From the NCBI GenBank assembly GCA_016203345.1, contig JACQMZ010000052.1, positions 1 through 8,197 on the forward strand: a stretch of DNA of 8,197 bases. The letters are read 5' to 3'. The DNA comes from Candidatus Woesearchaeota archaeon (lineage in GTDB: Archaea > Nanobdellota > Nanobdellia > Woesearchaeales > ARS49). Below the pieces are notes generated by a model. It was given only the letters and a program-made list of their open reading frames with translations, was not told the origin of the DNA and ran no database searches. Made by a program: the position numbers and the translations under genes. Shown here one piece after another: positions 1 to 5,565 of this stretch (position 1 is the first letter of the stretch; each line of letters starts with the position of its first letter).

Positions 1-42
1 TACCAAAGTGCATTACTAATGGAAATTTTGTGCACTTTGGTA
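1..42. repeat. Hairpin A: 12-bp perfect inverted repeat with 18-base loop
   Basis: Bases 1-12 (TACCAAAGTGCA) are the exact reverse complement of 31-42, enclosing the loop 13-30. It lies in the non-coding region beyond the 3' end of the rpoF operon. The loop is nearly the reverse complement of the loop of the next hairpin (58-76), while the stems differ. Sequence before base 1 is not visible, so the left edge of the unit is unknown. It could act as an RNA terminator or processing structure, or be the remnant of a small repeat element. Confidence 0.8.
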
Positions 43-46
43 GTAT

Positions 47-87
47 AGCAAATCTCACAAAATCCTCCATTATTAATGAGATTTGCT
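47..87. repeat. Hairpin B: 11-bp perfect inverted repeat, loop complementary to hairpin A
   Basis: Bases 47-57 (AGCAAATCTCA) are the exact reverse complement of 77-87, enclosing the 19-base loop 58-76. Read on the opposite strand, the loop matches the loop of the hairpin at 1-42 except for one substitution, one A/G change and one extra base. The two hairpins are therefore inverted copies of one design with a shared loop and a different stem. Four bases (43-46) separate them. Function unknown. Confidence 0.8.
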
Positions 88-104
88 TTAAGACCCAAAA
101 TGTG

Positions 105-146
105 AATTTCCCTGAGTGAGCGCCCAGAGCGCGAACTCGGGAAATT
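105..146. terminator. Hairpin immediately after the rpoF stop codon
   Basis: AATTTCCC (105-112) pairs with GGGAAATT (139-146). After a one-base bulge, GAGT (114-117) pairs with ACTC (135-138), and an inner GCGC/GCGC (120-123 with 129-132) closes the apex. The structure ends one base before the rpoF stop codon (147-149), so it is placed to end or protect the rpl21e-rpoF mRNA. Its apex resembles those of the hairpins at 837-884 and 3782-3822. The terminator role is inferred from position. Confidence 0.6.
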
Positions 147-491
147 CTACTTGACAAATTCCTTGACCGTATCCGCAACCTTTTGCAGGTTTTCATTTGT
201 TACAGTCAGCGCGTATCCTTGGAGAATGGTTTTCACGTCTTTGGGGTCAACAGGCAGTAAATCTGCCAGTTTGCACACGTGGATGTCTTTTAGGCGTGGA
301 ACTTCGAGCGAGTTCAGCTTCTTGATTAAGTCGTCTGTTTTCTTTTTGTCCAGTGGAGAAAATTGTTCCAGATACTCATATGTTTTTTGGGCGCGGAAGG
401 ACAATTCACCATCGCGCTCTTTGGCTTCTTCCAACAGTTTTTTCACGTGTGCGAAAGGCACTGGTGCTTCACTGACTACTTTTGTTTTCAT
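147..491 (-). CDS. rpoF: DNA-directed RNA polymerase subunit Rpo4 (RpoF, Rpb4 homologue)
   Basis: This 114-residue protein matches archaeal Rpo4/RpoF in length and pattern. The N-terminus is charged (MKTKVVSEAPVPFAHVKKLL). A helical middle (ERDGELSFRAQKTYEYLEQF) is followed by the HRDC-like C-terminal part around LADLLPVDPKDVKTIL. In archaea this subunit pairs with Rpo7/RpoE to form the polymerase stalk, which aids open-complex formation and binds the transcript; this is family knowledge. The ATG (489-491) overlaps the stop of rpl21e by four bases (ATGA), which implies translational coupling. The eL21-RpoF order is typical of archaea. The DUF655 and KsgA genes that often follow it are not in the 146 bases visible downstream. 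Confidence 0.93.
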   Translation of the reverse strand: MKTKVVSEAPVPFAHVKKLLEEAKERDGELSFRAQKTYEYLEQFSPLDKKKTDDLIKKLNSLEVPRLKDIHVCKLADLLPVDPKDVKTILQGYALTVTNENLQKVADTVKEFVK

Positions 492-781
492 GCAATCCTC
501 TTCAAGTGTATCGGATGAACAATAAGCAATTTTTCCTTGTTGCCGTCCATGATCGTGACTTCATAACACCTGCCGCGCTGGGCCACGACATGTCCCATCC
601 TGCCATTATGCCTGATGTGGTGCATTCCTTTCTGGTATGCAGATTCTGCACTGAGTGACACCCGATCGCCTGTTTTGTATTGTGCCAGGAATCGCGTCAA
701 GGAAATCTTTCCCTGAGTACGGTGATGCTTGCGCAATGACTGCCGCGAACCGCGCCTGTATCCACCTTTGCGTTTTCCCAT
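488..781 (-). CDS. rpl21e: 50S ribosomal protein L21e (eL21)
   Basis: This is a 97-residue, very basic protein of the archaeal/eukaryotic L21e family. The basic N-terminus starts MGKRKGGYRRGSRQSLRK, a central segment reads YKTGDRVSL, and the C-terminal half contains GRMGHVVAQRGRCYEV and HPIHLKRI, characteristic of the family. A longer frame opens at 832. The ATG at 781 is preferred because it gives the usual family length and because a TATA element (813-823) would put the transcript start about ten bases before it, downstream of the upstream candidate. The protein belongs to the large ribosomal subunit. The gene leads the operon with rpoF, overlapping it by four bases. Confidence 0.93.
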   Translation of the reverse strand: MGKRKGGYRRGSRQSLRKHHRTQGKISLTRFLAQYKTGDRVSLSAESAYQKGMHHIRHNGRMGHVVAQRGRCYEVTIMDGNKEKLLIVHPIHLKRIA

Positions 782-812
782 AGAACACCTGTGTGCGGGT
801 ACAACGGCGGTA

Positions 813-823
813 GTTTTTAAACC
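813..823 (-). promoter_or_regulatory. TATA box of the rpl21e-rpoF operon
   Basis: Minus-strand GGTTTAAAAAC is centred about 37 bases before the rpl21e ATG at 781. With the usual archaeal spacing this gives a leader of about ten bases. It supports the ATG at 781 over a longer reading frame. Confidence 0.6.
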
Positions 824-836
824 TTTCTTCACATAA

Positions 837-884
837 CAGTTTTCTCGTGTGAACGAGCGATAGCGAGTGAACTCGAGAAAACTG
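837..884. repeat. Intergenic hairpin, 11-bp perfect stem, between rpl21e and sepF
   Basis: CAGTTTTCTCG (837-847) is the exact reverse complement of 874-884. The loop 848-873 contains its own GC-rich near-palindrome (GAGCGATAGCGAG) and ends in GTGAACT. It sits between two divergent promoters. The apex resembles those at 105-146 and 3782-3822, whereas the stems are unrelated in sequence. Confidence 0.75.
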
Positions 885-894
885 GAGTATCGAT

Positions 895-906
895 AAATTT
901 AAATAC
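895..906 (+). promoter_or_regulatory. TATA box of sepF
   Basis: AAATTTAAATAC is centred near 901, placing transcription start near 927-930. The TTG at 921 would then lie upstream of the mRNA start. The ATG at 954 remains, with a short leader carrying GAGGT (940-944), a Shine-Dalgarno-like site ten bases before the ATG. Confidence 0.55.
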
Positions 907-953
907 TCACCATCTAACCATTGGCGAAGAGAGACACACGAGGTACACGCTCT

Positions 954-1361
954 ATGGGATTTTTCTCATCGCTCAAGGAAAAAATAACTGGCCCACAATA
1001 TGAAGACATTGAAAGTGAGGGTTCTTACCTTGAGCTTGATTCTGATCTGACAGACACGTCCAAATCAAAAGTCGTGGTGCGGCCGTTCATACTTCAAGAC
1101 TTTGAAGATATTAAGCCAATTCTTGACTCCTTGCGCGAAGGATACACGATTGCGCTGGTCAACATCAAGCCGCTCAAAGAAAAGGACCTTGTTGAATTGA
1201 AGCGCGCGGTGAGCAAGCTGAAGAAGACAACAGACGCTATTGAAGGCGAGATTGCCGGCTTTGGCGAAGACTACATCGTGGCAACCCCCGCATTTGCAAG
1301 CATACATCGCAGCAGACAAACGCAAGAACTCAGGGCAGAAGAAGAATTGAAAGAGCAATAA
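954..1361 (+). CDS. sepF: SepF-like cell division protein (DUF552 family), FtsZ membrane anchor
   Basis: This 135-residue protein begins MGFFSSLKEKITGPQYEDIE, a short amphipathic start as in SepF membrane-targeting helices. An acidic linker (about 15-38) containing SYLELD is followed by the SepF core from about residue 39 (KVVVRPFILQDFEDIKPI) to about 117 (GEIAGFGEDYIVATPAF). The tail is a charged helix. In archaea SepF binds FtsZ and tethers the division ring to the membrane (family knowledge). A frame opens earlier at a TTG (921), but the ATG at 954 is favoured by the TATA position, the GAGGT site and the family-like N-terminus. It is transcribed away from the ribosomal pair and followed by a T6 run. 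Confidence 0.88.
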   Translation: MGFFSSLKEKITGPQYEDIESEGSYLELDSDLTDTSKSKVVVRPFILQDFEDIKPILDSLREGYTIALVNIKPLKEKDLVELKRAVSKLKKTTDAIEGEIAGFGEDYIVATPAFASIHRSRQTQELRAEEELKEQ

Positions 1362-1364
1362 AAC

Positions 1365-1370
1365 TTTTTT
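1365..1370 (+). terminator. T6 run after sepF
   Basis: Six consecutive T residues begin four bases after the sepF stop codon. Archaeal termination commonly uses such T-tracts without a stem. It lies just ahead of the TATA box of the next gene. Confidence 0.4.
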
Positions 1371-1377
1371 GGCAATC

Positions 1378-1385
1378 TATAAATA
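1378..1385 (+). promoter_or_regulatory. TATA box of the lipoprotein gene
   Basis: TATAAATA is centred 26 bases before the ATG at 1408, the spacing expected for a leaderless archaeal mRNA. It lies inside the longer open frame that begins with a TTG at 1369, which argues against that start. Confidence 0.7.
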
Positions 1386-1407
1386 CACAAACAGTACGCT
1401 ATTCTGC

Positions 1408-2085
1408 ATGAAGAATGTTTTTCTGGTGATTGCGTTCATCTTGCTGGTGGCGTGCACGCAAGAACCCTCATCGCCAGCAACTCCTGCGCCAGATCCTGTT
1501 CCTGCAGAACCAGTTGCACAAGCACCACAAAAACTGACACTCTTCTCCAGCAGGGCGCCAGCGTACACTGTTGATTACGCCATGAAAGTCAGTGGTCCGC
1601 AGGAAGCAACTGGCATCCTGCACGTTGCCGCGCAGGAATTTGCCGGCACACGATACGCACGCATCGCAACAACCACTACGCTAACAGTCAATGAACGAAC
1701 GCTTCAAACAGGCGTGTACTTCATTGATGACAAAGGATACACGTGCATCAAAGACAAGAAATGGGCGTGCACAGAACTTGCGCCAGAACAGATTGAGACT
1801 GCACACTCCGCGCCAGGTTCACAACAGGCAGTTGAACAATCGCCGGAATTGTACAACGCGCAACAGACAGCAGACAGAACAATCGCAGGAGAACAAGCAC
1901 ATTGTTTCGAAACAAGCTTTGAACCCGCGCCTGGCACCACCCTTCAAACAGAGTACTGCTACACTGCTGACGGCATCCCCCTCTACATCAAAACAACAAG
2001 CGGCGAAGTCACGTCAGAAGTTACTGCAACAAATGTGAAAAGAATTGTGGAAGAGAAAGAGTTTGAAATTCCCGCGCTGACGTGA
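1408..2085 (+). CDS. Predicted secreted lipoprotein of unknown function
   Basis: This 225-residue protein has a clear lipoprotein signal: MKN, a hydrophobic stretch (VFLVIAFILLVA), then the lipobox LVAC at residues 13-16 with Cys16 as probable lipid site. A Pro/Ala-rich linker spans about 19-40, and the rest is a mostly polar, beta-rich domain. Four further cysteines occur in the pattern YTCIK, KWACTE, AHCFE, EYCYTADGIPLYIK. The segment AGEQAHCFE...TEYCYTADGIPLYI recalls LolA/LppX-like single-domain folds, but I do not identify the family firmly. It presumably faces outward, anchored to the cell membrane. It has its own leaderless promoter and lies between sepF and the ZPR1 gene. Confidence 0.8.
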   Translation: MKNVFLVIAFILLVACTQEPSSPATPAPDPVPAEPVAQAPQKLTLFSSRAPAYTVDYAMKVSGPQEATGILHVAAQEFAGTRYARIATTTTLTVNERTLQTGVYFIDDKGYTCIKDKKWACTELAPEQIETAHSAPGSQQAVEQSPELYNAQQTADRTIAGEQAHCFETSFEPAPGTTLQTEYCYTADGIPLYIKTTSGEVTSEVTATNVKRIVEEKEFEIPALT

Positions 2086-2092
2086 GGAAAAC

Positions 2093-2100
2093 TTTTTATA
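2093..2100 (+). promoter_or_regulatory. TATA box of the ZPR1 gene
   Basis: TTTTTATA is centred 26 bases before the ATG at 2123, giving a leaderless transcript. Its T-run directly follows the lipoprotein stop (2083-2085) and may also serve as that gene's terminator. Confidence 0.65.
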
Positions 2101-2122
2101 CACTCCTATTACTTATTGAGTC

Positions 2123-2659
2123 ATGTCGGCAGAAGTAAAGGCGGAGGAAGGTGTTTTGCGCGGTCAGGACTGTCCGTTTTGCCACAAGAAAACCCTTACC
2201 CTCGCCGAAAAAGAAATGGAAATTCCGCACTTCGGCCGCGTGTTTCTGTTCAGCATGACGTGTGACTCGTGCAAGTACCGCAAGGCAGACCTGGAAGCAG
2301 CTGAACCGCACGAGCCGGCTCGCTGGACGCTGGACGTGACAAGCAAGGAAGACTTGAATGCTCGCGTTATCAAGTCAGCAGAGGCGCTGGTCAAAGTTCC
2401 GCATGTCGGCTCCATCGAACCAGGTCCTGACGCTGAGGGTTACGTCACAAACGTGGAGGGCATCATCACCCGGTTCAAGCAGCAAATAGAGGTATTGAAA
2501 GAAACAGAAGAAGATGATGACGCCAAGAAGAAGGCAAAAAATATGCTGAAAAAACTTCAGAAAGTCTTGTGGGGCGACGAGCCTATAAAAATCATTGTTG
2601 AAGACAAAACAGGAAACTCTGCGATCATTTCTGAAAAGGCGCAGAAGCAAAAATTATAG
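2123..2659 (+). CDS. ZPR1-type zinc finger protein
   Basis: This 178-residue protein matches the short archaeal form of ZPR1. A four-cysteine zinc site is formed by C17-x2-C20 (DCPFC) and C47-x2-C50 (TCDSCKYRKAD), separated by 26 residues that include IPHFGRVFLFSM. The alpha/beta domain then contains GSIEPGPDAEGYVTNVEGII, typical of the family, and a long charged helix (about 120-150). The C-terminus carries IKIIVEDKTGNSAII. Eukaryotic ZPR1 binds elongation factor eEF1A and helps it fold; an equivalent role with archaeal EF-1A is inference. The start is fixed by the TATA box and leaderless spacing. It converges on the nadA pseudogene. Confidence 0.9.
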   Translation: MSAEVKAEEGVLRGQDCPFCHKKTLTLAEKEMEIPHFGRVFLFSMTCDSCKYRKADLEAAEPHEPARWTLDVTSKEDLNARVIKSAEALVKVPHVGSIEPGPDAEGYVTNVEGIITRFKQQIEVLKETEEDDDAKKKAKNMLKKLQKVLWGDEPIKIIVEDKTGNSAIISEKAQKQKL

Positions 2660-2677
2660 GAATCATGTTCTGAGTTC

Positions 2678-2694
2678 GCAACTTTCCTCGTTGC
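2678..2694. terminator. Small hairpin in the ZPR1/nadA convergent gap
   Basis: GCAAC (2678-2682) pairs with GTTGC (2690-2694) around a seven-base loop, shortly after the ZPR1 stop. On the minus strand the surrounding sequence begins GTGCG and ends GCGAACTC, like the apex of the intergenic hairpins elsewhere in the window, but no long outer stem flanks it. Confidence 0.35.
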
Positions 2695-2708
2695 ACGCAC
2701 CTGCGCCC

Positions 2709-2751
2709 CAGTCGCCATAAAAGCCGCTCTGGCTCACGGCAAACGCGACTG
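2709..2751. terminator. Hairpin in the ZPR1/nadA convergent gap
   Basis: CAGTCGC (2709-2715) pairs with GCGACTG (2745-2751). Inside, GCCG (2723-2726) pairs with CGGC (2737-2740). It sits 17 bases after the nadA stop codon on the minus strand and about 50 bases after the ZPR1 stop, so it could end transcripts from either side. The role is inferred from position. Confidence 0.45.
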
Positions 2752-2767
2752 CCGATAAATCTCCCTT

Positions 2768-3687
2768 TCACGTGTCCCTCCCTAAGGCAAGCATTCTTTC
2801 AATGCCCTTGAGTGCCTTTCGTCGAATGTCTTCTGGCACGATTATCTCGTGCGTGCCCTGTTCCAATGCTCGGCGTACTTTGCCGATCGTGATGGACTTC
2901 ATGTATGGGCACACGCAGCTTTCGTCACAGCTCTTATGGTTGTATATCGGATGAAATGTCTTGTCTGGAAACATGCGTTGGAGCATGTCCACTAAACCCT
3001 TCTCCGTGCCAATGATGAACTCGTTTGCTGACGATGTGCGGGCATATTCCACCATGCCACTCGTGCTCAGTACTGCATCTGCAAGTTCAGTCACGTCAGG
3101 GTTGCATTCCGGGTGCACGACAATCTCGGCACGAGGATGCTCTGAAATGGCGCGATCAATGAGGTCTCGTGTCAGTGCGCTTCTGCCTTTACGTCAGCAG
3201 GCGAATTAATGTATAGAGAGCTTTGAATAACCCTTTGTTTTGGTGCGGATTCAAAGCGGTTCTATTGAGAACTTTGACAAAATTCATAGTTATTCAAAGT
3301 TCTCTATAGTACGAGTGGCGCGCCAGGATGTTTTGCCTTCCACGCGCGCACGCCTTCTGCTGTTATGGTCTCTGCGAGCCCGCAGCCTGCGTCCAGGCTT
3401 GGCAGCAATACTTTCTTTTCTGGATTGAGAATTTTGGCAGTTTCTGCCATGAAATGCACGCCGCAGAACACGATCAATGGCTTGTCGGCTTTTGTTGCTT
3501 CCCTGCTCAAGCCATATGAATCGCCGACCAGGTCTGCCACGCGGTGAATTTCCGGCCGCTGATACGTGTGGCACAAAATCAGGGCGTTCTTTTCTCTCTT
3601 CAGTTGCTGTACAGCCGATATATTCTCTTCCGCAGGACGCGTATCATACATGCACGTGTCTCGAAAGATAAGGTCTGCCAGTGCCAT
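2768..3687 (-). pseudogene. nadA: Quinolinate synthase NadA, broken by an inserted element and an internal deletion
   Basis: NadA condenses iminoaspartate with dihydroxyacetone phosphate to give quinolinate, the first NAD ring precursor, using a [4Fe-4S] cluster held by three cysteines. The 5' part (127 codons from the ATG at 3687) has ALILCHTYQRPEIHRVADLV, GDSYGLSREA, FCGVHFMAETAKIL and LPSLDAGCGLAE with cluster ligand C102. It stops at LVL where the 97-base element begins. After the element the frame resumes exactly (YINSPADVKAEA, 3213-3178), then stops. The 3' part is in another frame (ALTRDLIDRAISEHP, VVHPECNPDV, STSGMVEYA, CDESCVCPYM) with the third ligand. Roughly 50 residues, including the region of the second cysteine (GxCxxH), are missing. 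An in-frame TTG at 3705 is a less likely start. Confidence 0.9.
3212..3308. mobile_element. 97-base MITE-like element inserted in nadA, flanked by TATA
   Basis: The ends are inverted repeats of 20 bases with one mismatch (3212-3231 against 3289-3308), each beginning TATA then GAGAGCTTTGAATAAC or GAGAACTTTGAATAAC. A nested hairpin lies inside: TCAAA plus GTTCT (3251-3255, 3259-3263, GCG bulge) pairs with AGAACTTTGA (3268-3277) across the loop ATTG. Removing one TATA plus the interior (93 bases) joins nadA codons GTA CTA TAC ATT as V-L-Y-I, the expected NadA sequence. TATA, or the TA within it, is therefore the duplicated target. It has no coding capacity, so mobility would need a transposase in trans. 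The 5' 22 bases recur at 8170-8191. Confidence 0.8.
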
Positions 3688-3781
3688 GGGTTTTAGAATA
3701 AGCAATGCATATGTGAGTATTGCGTATGTATATCCCTAAAAATGCACATAATGTAAATTTCTAAACTATTGCATTTCATCA

Positions 3782-3822
3782 TAAACTTTTGCTGTGAGCC
3801 GCAGGCGAACTGCAAAAGTTTA
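3782..3822. repeat. Intergenic hairpin, 11-bp perfect stem, between nadA and MTA phosphorylase
   Basis: TAAACTTTTGC (3782-3792) is the exact reverse complement of 3812-3822. The 19-base loop TGTGAGCCGCAGGCGAACT contains GCC/GGC. It lies just before the MTA phosphorylase TATA box, in the gap between divergent genes. Its loop shares GTGAGC...GCGAACT with the hairpins near 118 and 848, on the same strand. Confidence 0.75.
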
Positions 3823-3834
3823 CGAGTCGCAAGG

Positions 3835-3842
3835 TTTTTATT
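3835..3842 (+). promoter_or_regulatory. TATA box of the MTA phosphorylase gene
   Basis: TTTTTATT is centred 26 bases before the ATG at 3865, the leaderless spacing seen for other genes here. It argues against the 32-codon N-terminal extension that is open in this frame and runs through the hairpin. Confidence 0.6.
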
Positions 3843-3864
3843 GCCGCCACAAAACACTCATGGC

Positions 3865-4650
3865 ATGGTCAAGATAGGCATCATCGGGGGCAGTGGCTTG
3901 TCAAAACTCGACGTTCTCAAAAATCCAGTGCAGAAAAAACTGCACACTCCTTACGGCGCGCCGTCTGACGTTCCTGTTTGTGGTGCAATCAACAATGTTG
4001 AAGTTGTCGTGATTCCCAGGCACGGTCTCCACCACAACATTGATCCAACCGCAGTGAATTACCGTGCCAACATTTGGGCATTGAAAGAGTTGGGTGTCAC
4101 GCACGTCCTCGCTCCCACAGCAGTCGGATCGTTGCGGGAGGAGTACAGGCCAGGAGATCTTGTGTTTCCAGACCAGTTCATTGACCGGACAACCAAAAGA
4201 GCGCAATCGTTCTATGACGGACACGTCGTGTGCCACATCGGCATGGCAGAGCCATTTTGCTCGCCTCTCAGGAAAATCCTGCAACTCTCGGCGACGAAGC
4301 TTCAACTGTCGCACGTCGAGCGCGGAACAGTCGTTACGATTGAAGGGCCGCGGTTTTCGACCAGAGCGGAAAGCCATGTGTTCCGCCAGTGTGGCGCAGA
4401 CATCATCAACATGACAACTGTCCCGGAAGTCGTGCTGGCGCGCGAGGCTGGTTTGTGTTATGCCGCTATCGCCATGGTGACTGACTATGATTGTTGGCGG
4501 GAGTCTGAAGCACCAGTCACGGCAGACATGGTGCTAGCCACGATGAAAAAAAATGCAGACAACGTGGTGAGACTTCTTCAAGACGCATTGCCAGGCATCC
4601 AAGACCAGCCCTGCGCGTGCAAAGATGCCATAAAGAGCGCACTGCTATAA
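3865..4650 (+). CDS. mtnP: S-methyl-5'-thioadenosine phosphorylase (MTAP)
   Basis: This 261-residue enzyme of the purine nucleoside phosphorylase family II splits methylthioadenosine with phosphate into adenine and methylthioribose-1-phosphate, salvaging the by-product of polyamine and methyl-group metabolism. Visible motifs are GIIGGSGL at 5-12, PRHG with R52 and H53, PTAVGSLREEY with T85 and A86, EGPRFSTRAES from E160, NMTTVPE at 182-188, and TDYDCW with D207 and D209. The two aspartates match those that read the 6-amino group in human MTAP, so adenine specificity is favoured over guanosine or inosine. The C-terminal C250-A-C252 resembles the CxC motif of thermophilic archaeal homologues. 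Its stop codon directly abuts the stop of the opposing gene. Confidence 0.93.
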   Translation: MVKIGIIGGSGLSKLDVLKNPVQKKLHTPYGAPSDVPVCGAINNVEVVVIPRHGLHHNIDPTAVNYRANIWALKELGVTHVLAPTAVGSLREEYRPGDLVFPDQFIDRTTKRAQSFYDGHVVCHIGMAEPFCSPLRKILQLSATKLQLSHVERGTVVTIEGPRFSTRAESHVFRQCGADIINMTTVPEVVLAREAGLCYAAIAMVTDYDCWRESEAPVTADMVLATMKKNADNVVRLLQDALPGIQDQPCACKDAIKSALL

Positions 4651-5565
4651 TTACAGTCCTTTCTGCATCAACACTTCGTTTCCAACGCATACTGCCGCAA
4701 CAATACCTGCTATGACTGCACATTCAGATAGCGGATTCGTATATGCTTCTACTTTCTCCGAGGAATTCAGTTCAGCCAGTTTTTGCCTTCCCCAATAATG
4801 CCGCAAAGGCCGATCAAGTTCTGCTGGAACGCTGTGCATAGGCAATAATGATTCCAAATCTTCTTGCGCAGAGGATGCTGCCTGATTCAGCGTCACGAAA
4901 CCTTGCTGGATATCCTGATGGCATTCCTTGCGTGCACCATCACGAGCACTCGCATTCATGTTTGAAACAAATGCGTGCAAATCATGCGGGGTATACCCAA
5001 GTACTTGTGCAAAAATCACTTCGGACGGTTTTGTGCGCACAGACTGCACAATGTCGTTGACTGCAGTTTGTACCCGGTGCACTGCTTCGTCGCTTCTGTC
5101 GGCATGCGTGTTTTGATAATACCCGGCAGGTAGTACGCCAATAGTTGCGGCGCCTAATTTCAAAAAGTTTCTGCGGGACATTCCTTGCTGTGCATCTCTG
5201 ATGACGTCCATTTTTTCTAATGCTTCCTCGTAACCCAATAATGTGATGGCAAGTGGACCATACACTGCACCTGTGATGGCGAGTTTGCCCCAGAAATTTG
5301 GGCTCCTGCACACGACGTCAATATTGTCCGACGCGTTCATGGCTGGTTCGGATCGCACGCTTGACATCTTCTCGCGCAGCGCAGACGAATCGTCCTGCCA
5401 TGCTCTGACAACATCCTGATGAGGCAATTCTTCAGGGACAGTCCAATAATGTTGCACGTGCGTTGTCTTCCCCGCGCGAATGACTCTTGTGTAATGATAA
5501 TGCTGATGATAAACGTCGTACAAGGTGTTCGTGGCACTTGCCATGTGCTCGATGGCCGTTACCAT
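4651..5565 (-). CDS. Membrane protein of unknown function with internal twin-arginine motif
   Basis: I do not recognise this 304-residue protein. The N-terminus is rich in Tyr and His (YDVYHQHYHYTRVIRAGK, then HVQHYWTVPEELPHQ). A first hydrophobic segment lies at about 91-111 (FWGKLAITGAVYGPLAITLLG). At 130-136 SRRNFLK is a perfect twin-arginine motif followed by LGAATIGVLPAGYY, as in a Tat signal peptide, yet it sits mid-protein after M129. A soluble, mostly helical region (about 155-275) precedes a last hydrophobic stretch (282-294, CAVIAGIVAAVCV). The start overlaps the upstream gene by seven bases, which suggests coupling. Start M129 (ATG at 5181) would make a classical Tat substrate of 176 residues. 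Start M8 is another option. Confidence 0.7.
   Translation of the reverse strand: MVTAIEHMASATNTLYDVYHQHYHYTRVIRAGKTTHVQHYWTVPEELPHQDVVRAWQDDSSALREKMSSVRSEPAMNASDNIDVVCRSPNFWGKLAITGAVYGPLAITLLGYEEALEKMDVIRDAQQGMSRRNFLKLGAATIGVLPAGYYQNTHADRSDEAVHRVQTAVNDIVQSVRTKPSEVIFAQVLGYTPHDLHAFVSNMNASARDGARKECHQDIQQGFVTLNQAASSAQEDLESLLPMHSVPAELDRPLRHYWGRQKLAELNSSEKVEAYTNPLSECAVIAGIVAAVCVGNEVLMQKGL

Noticed and set aside
1..87. CRISPR array
   Set aside because: The repeats are inverted hairpins with different stems, not direct repeats with spacers, and no cas gene is visible.
151..525. 124-codon open frame on the plus strand
   Set aside because: It is antisense to rpoF and the end of rpl21e, both clear. 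Its Ser/Phe-rich translation is a reverse-frame shadow.
1691..2038. 115-codon frame inside the lipoprotein gene
   Set aside because: It is a shifted frame of the lipoprotein gene, rich in Gln, Asn, Arg and Thr from the shifted codons, with no promoter or family signature.
3212..3308. Intron-like interpretation of the nadA insertion
   Set aside because: Removal of 93 bases does keep the frame. But the duplicated TATA, the inverted ends and the second copy in another gene fit an insertion element better, and the downstream deletion leaves nadA broken in any case.
3769..3864. N-terminal extension of MTA phosphorylase by 32 residues
   Set aside because: The extension runs through the 3782-3822 hairpin and the TATA box. 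The family N-terminus (VKIGIIGGSGL) begins at the ATG at 3865.
3901..4377. 158-codon open frame on the minus strand
   Set aside because: It lies wholly antisense to the well-supported MTA phosphorylase gene. Its Arg-rich translation has no recognisable motif and no TATA box stands before it.
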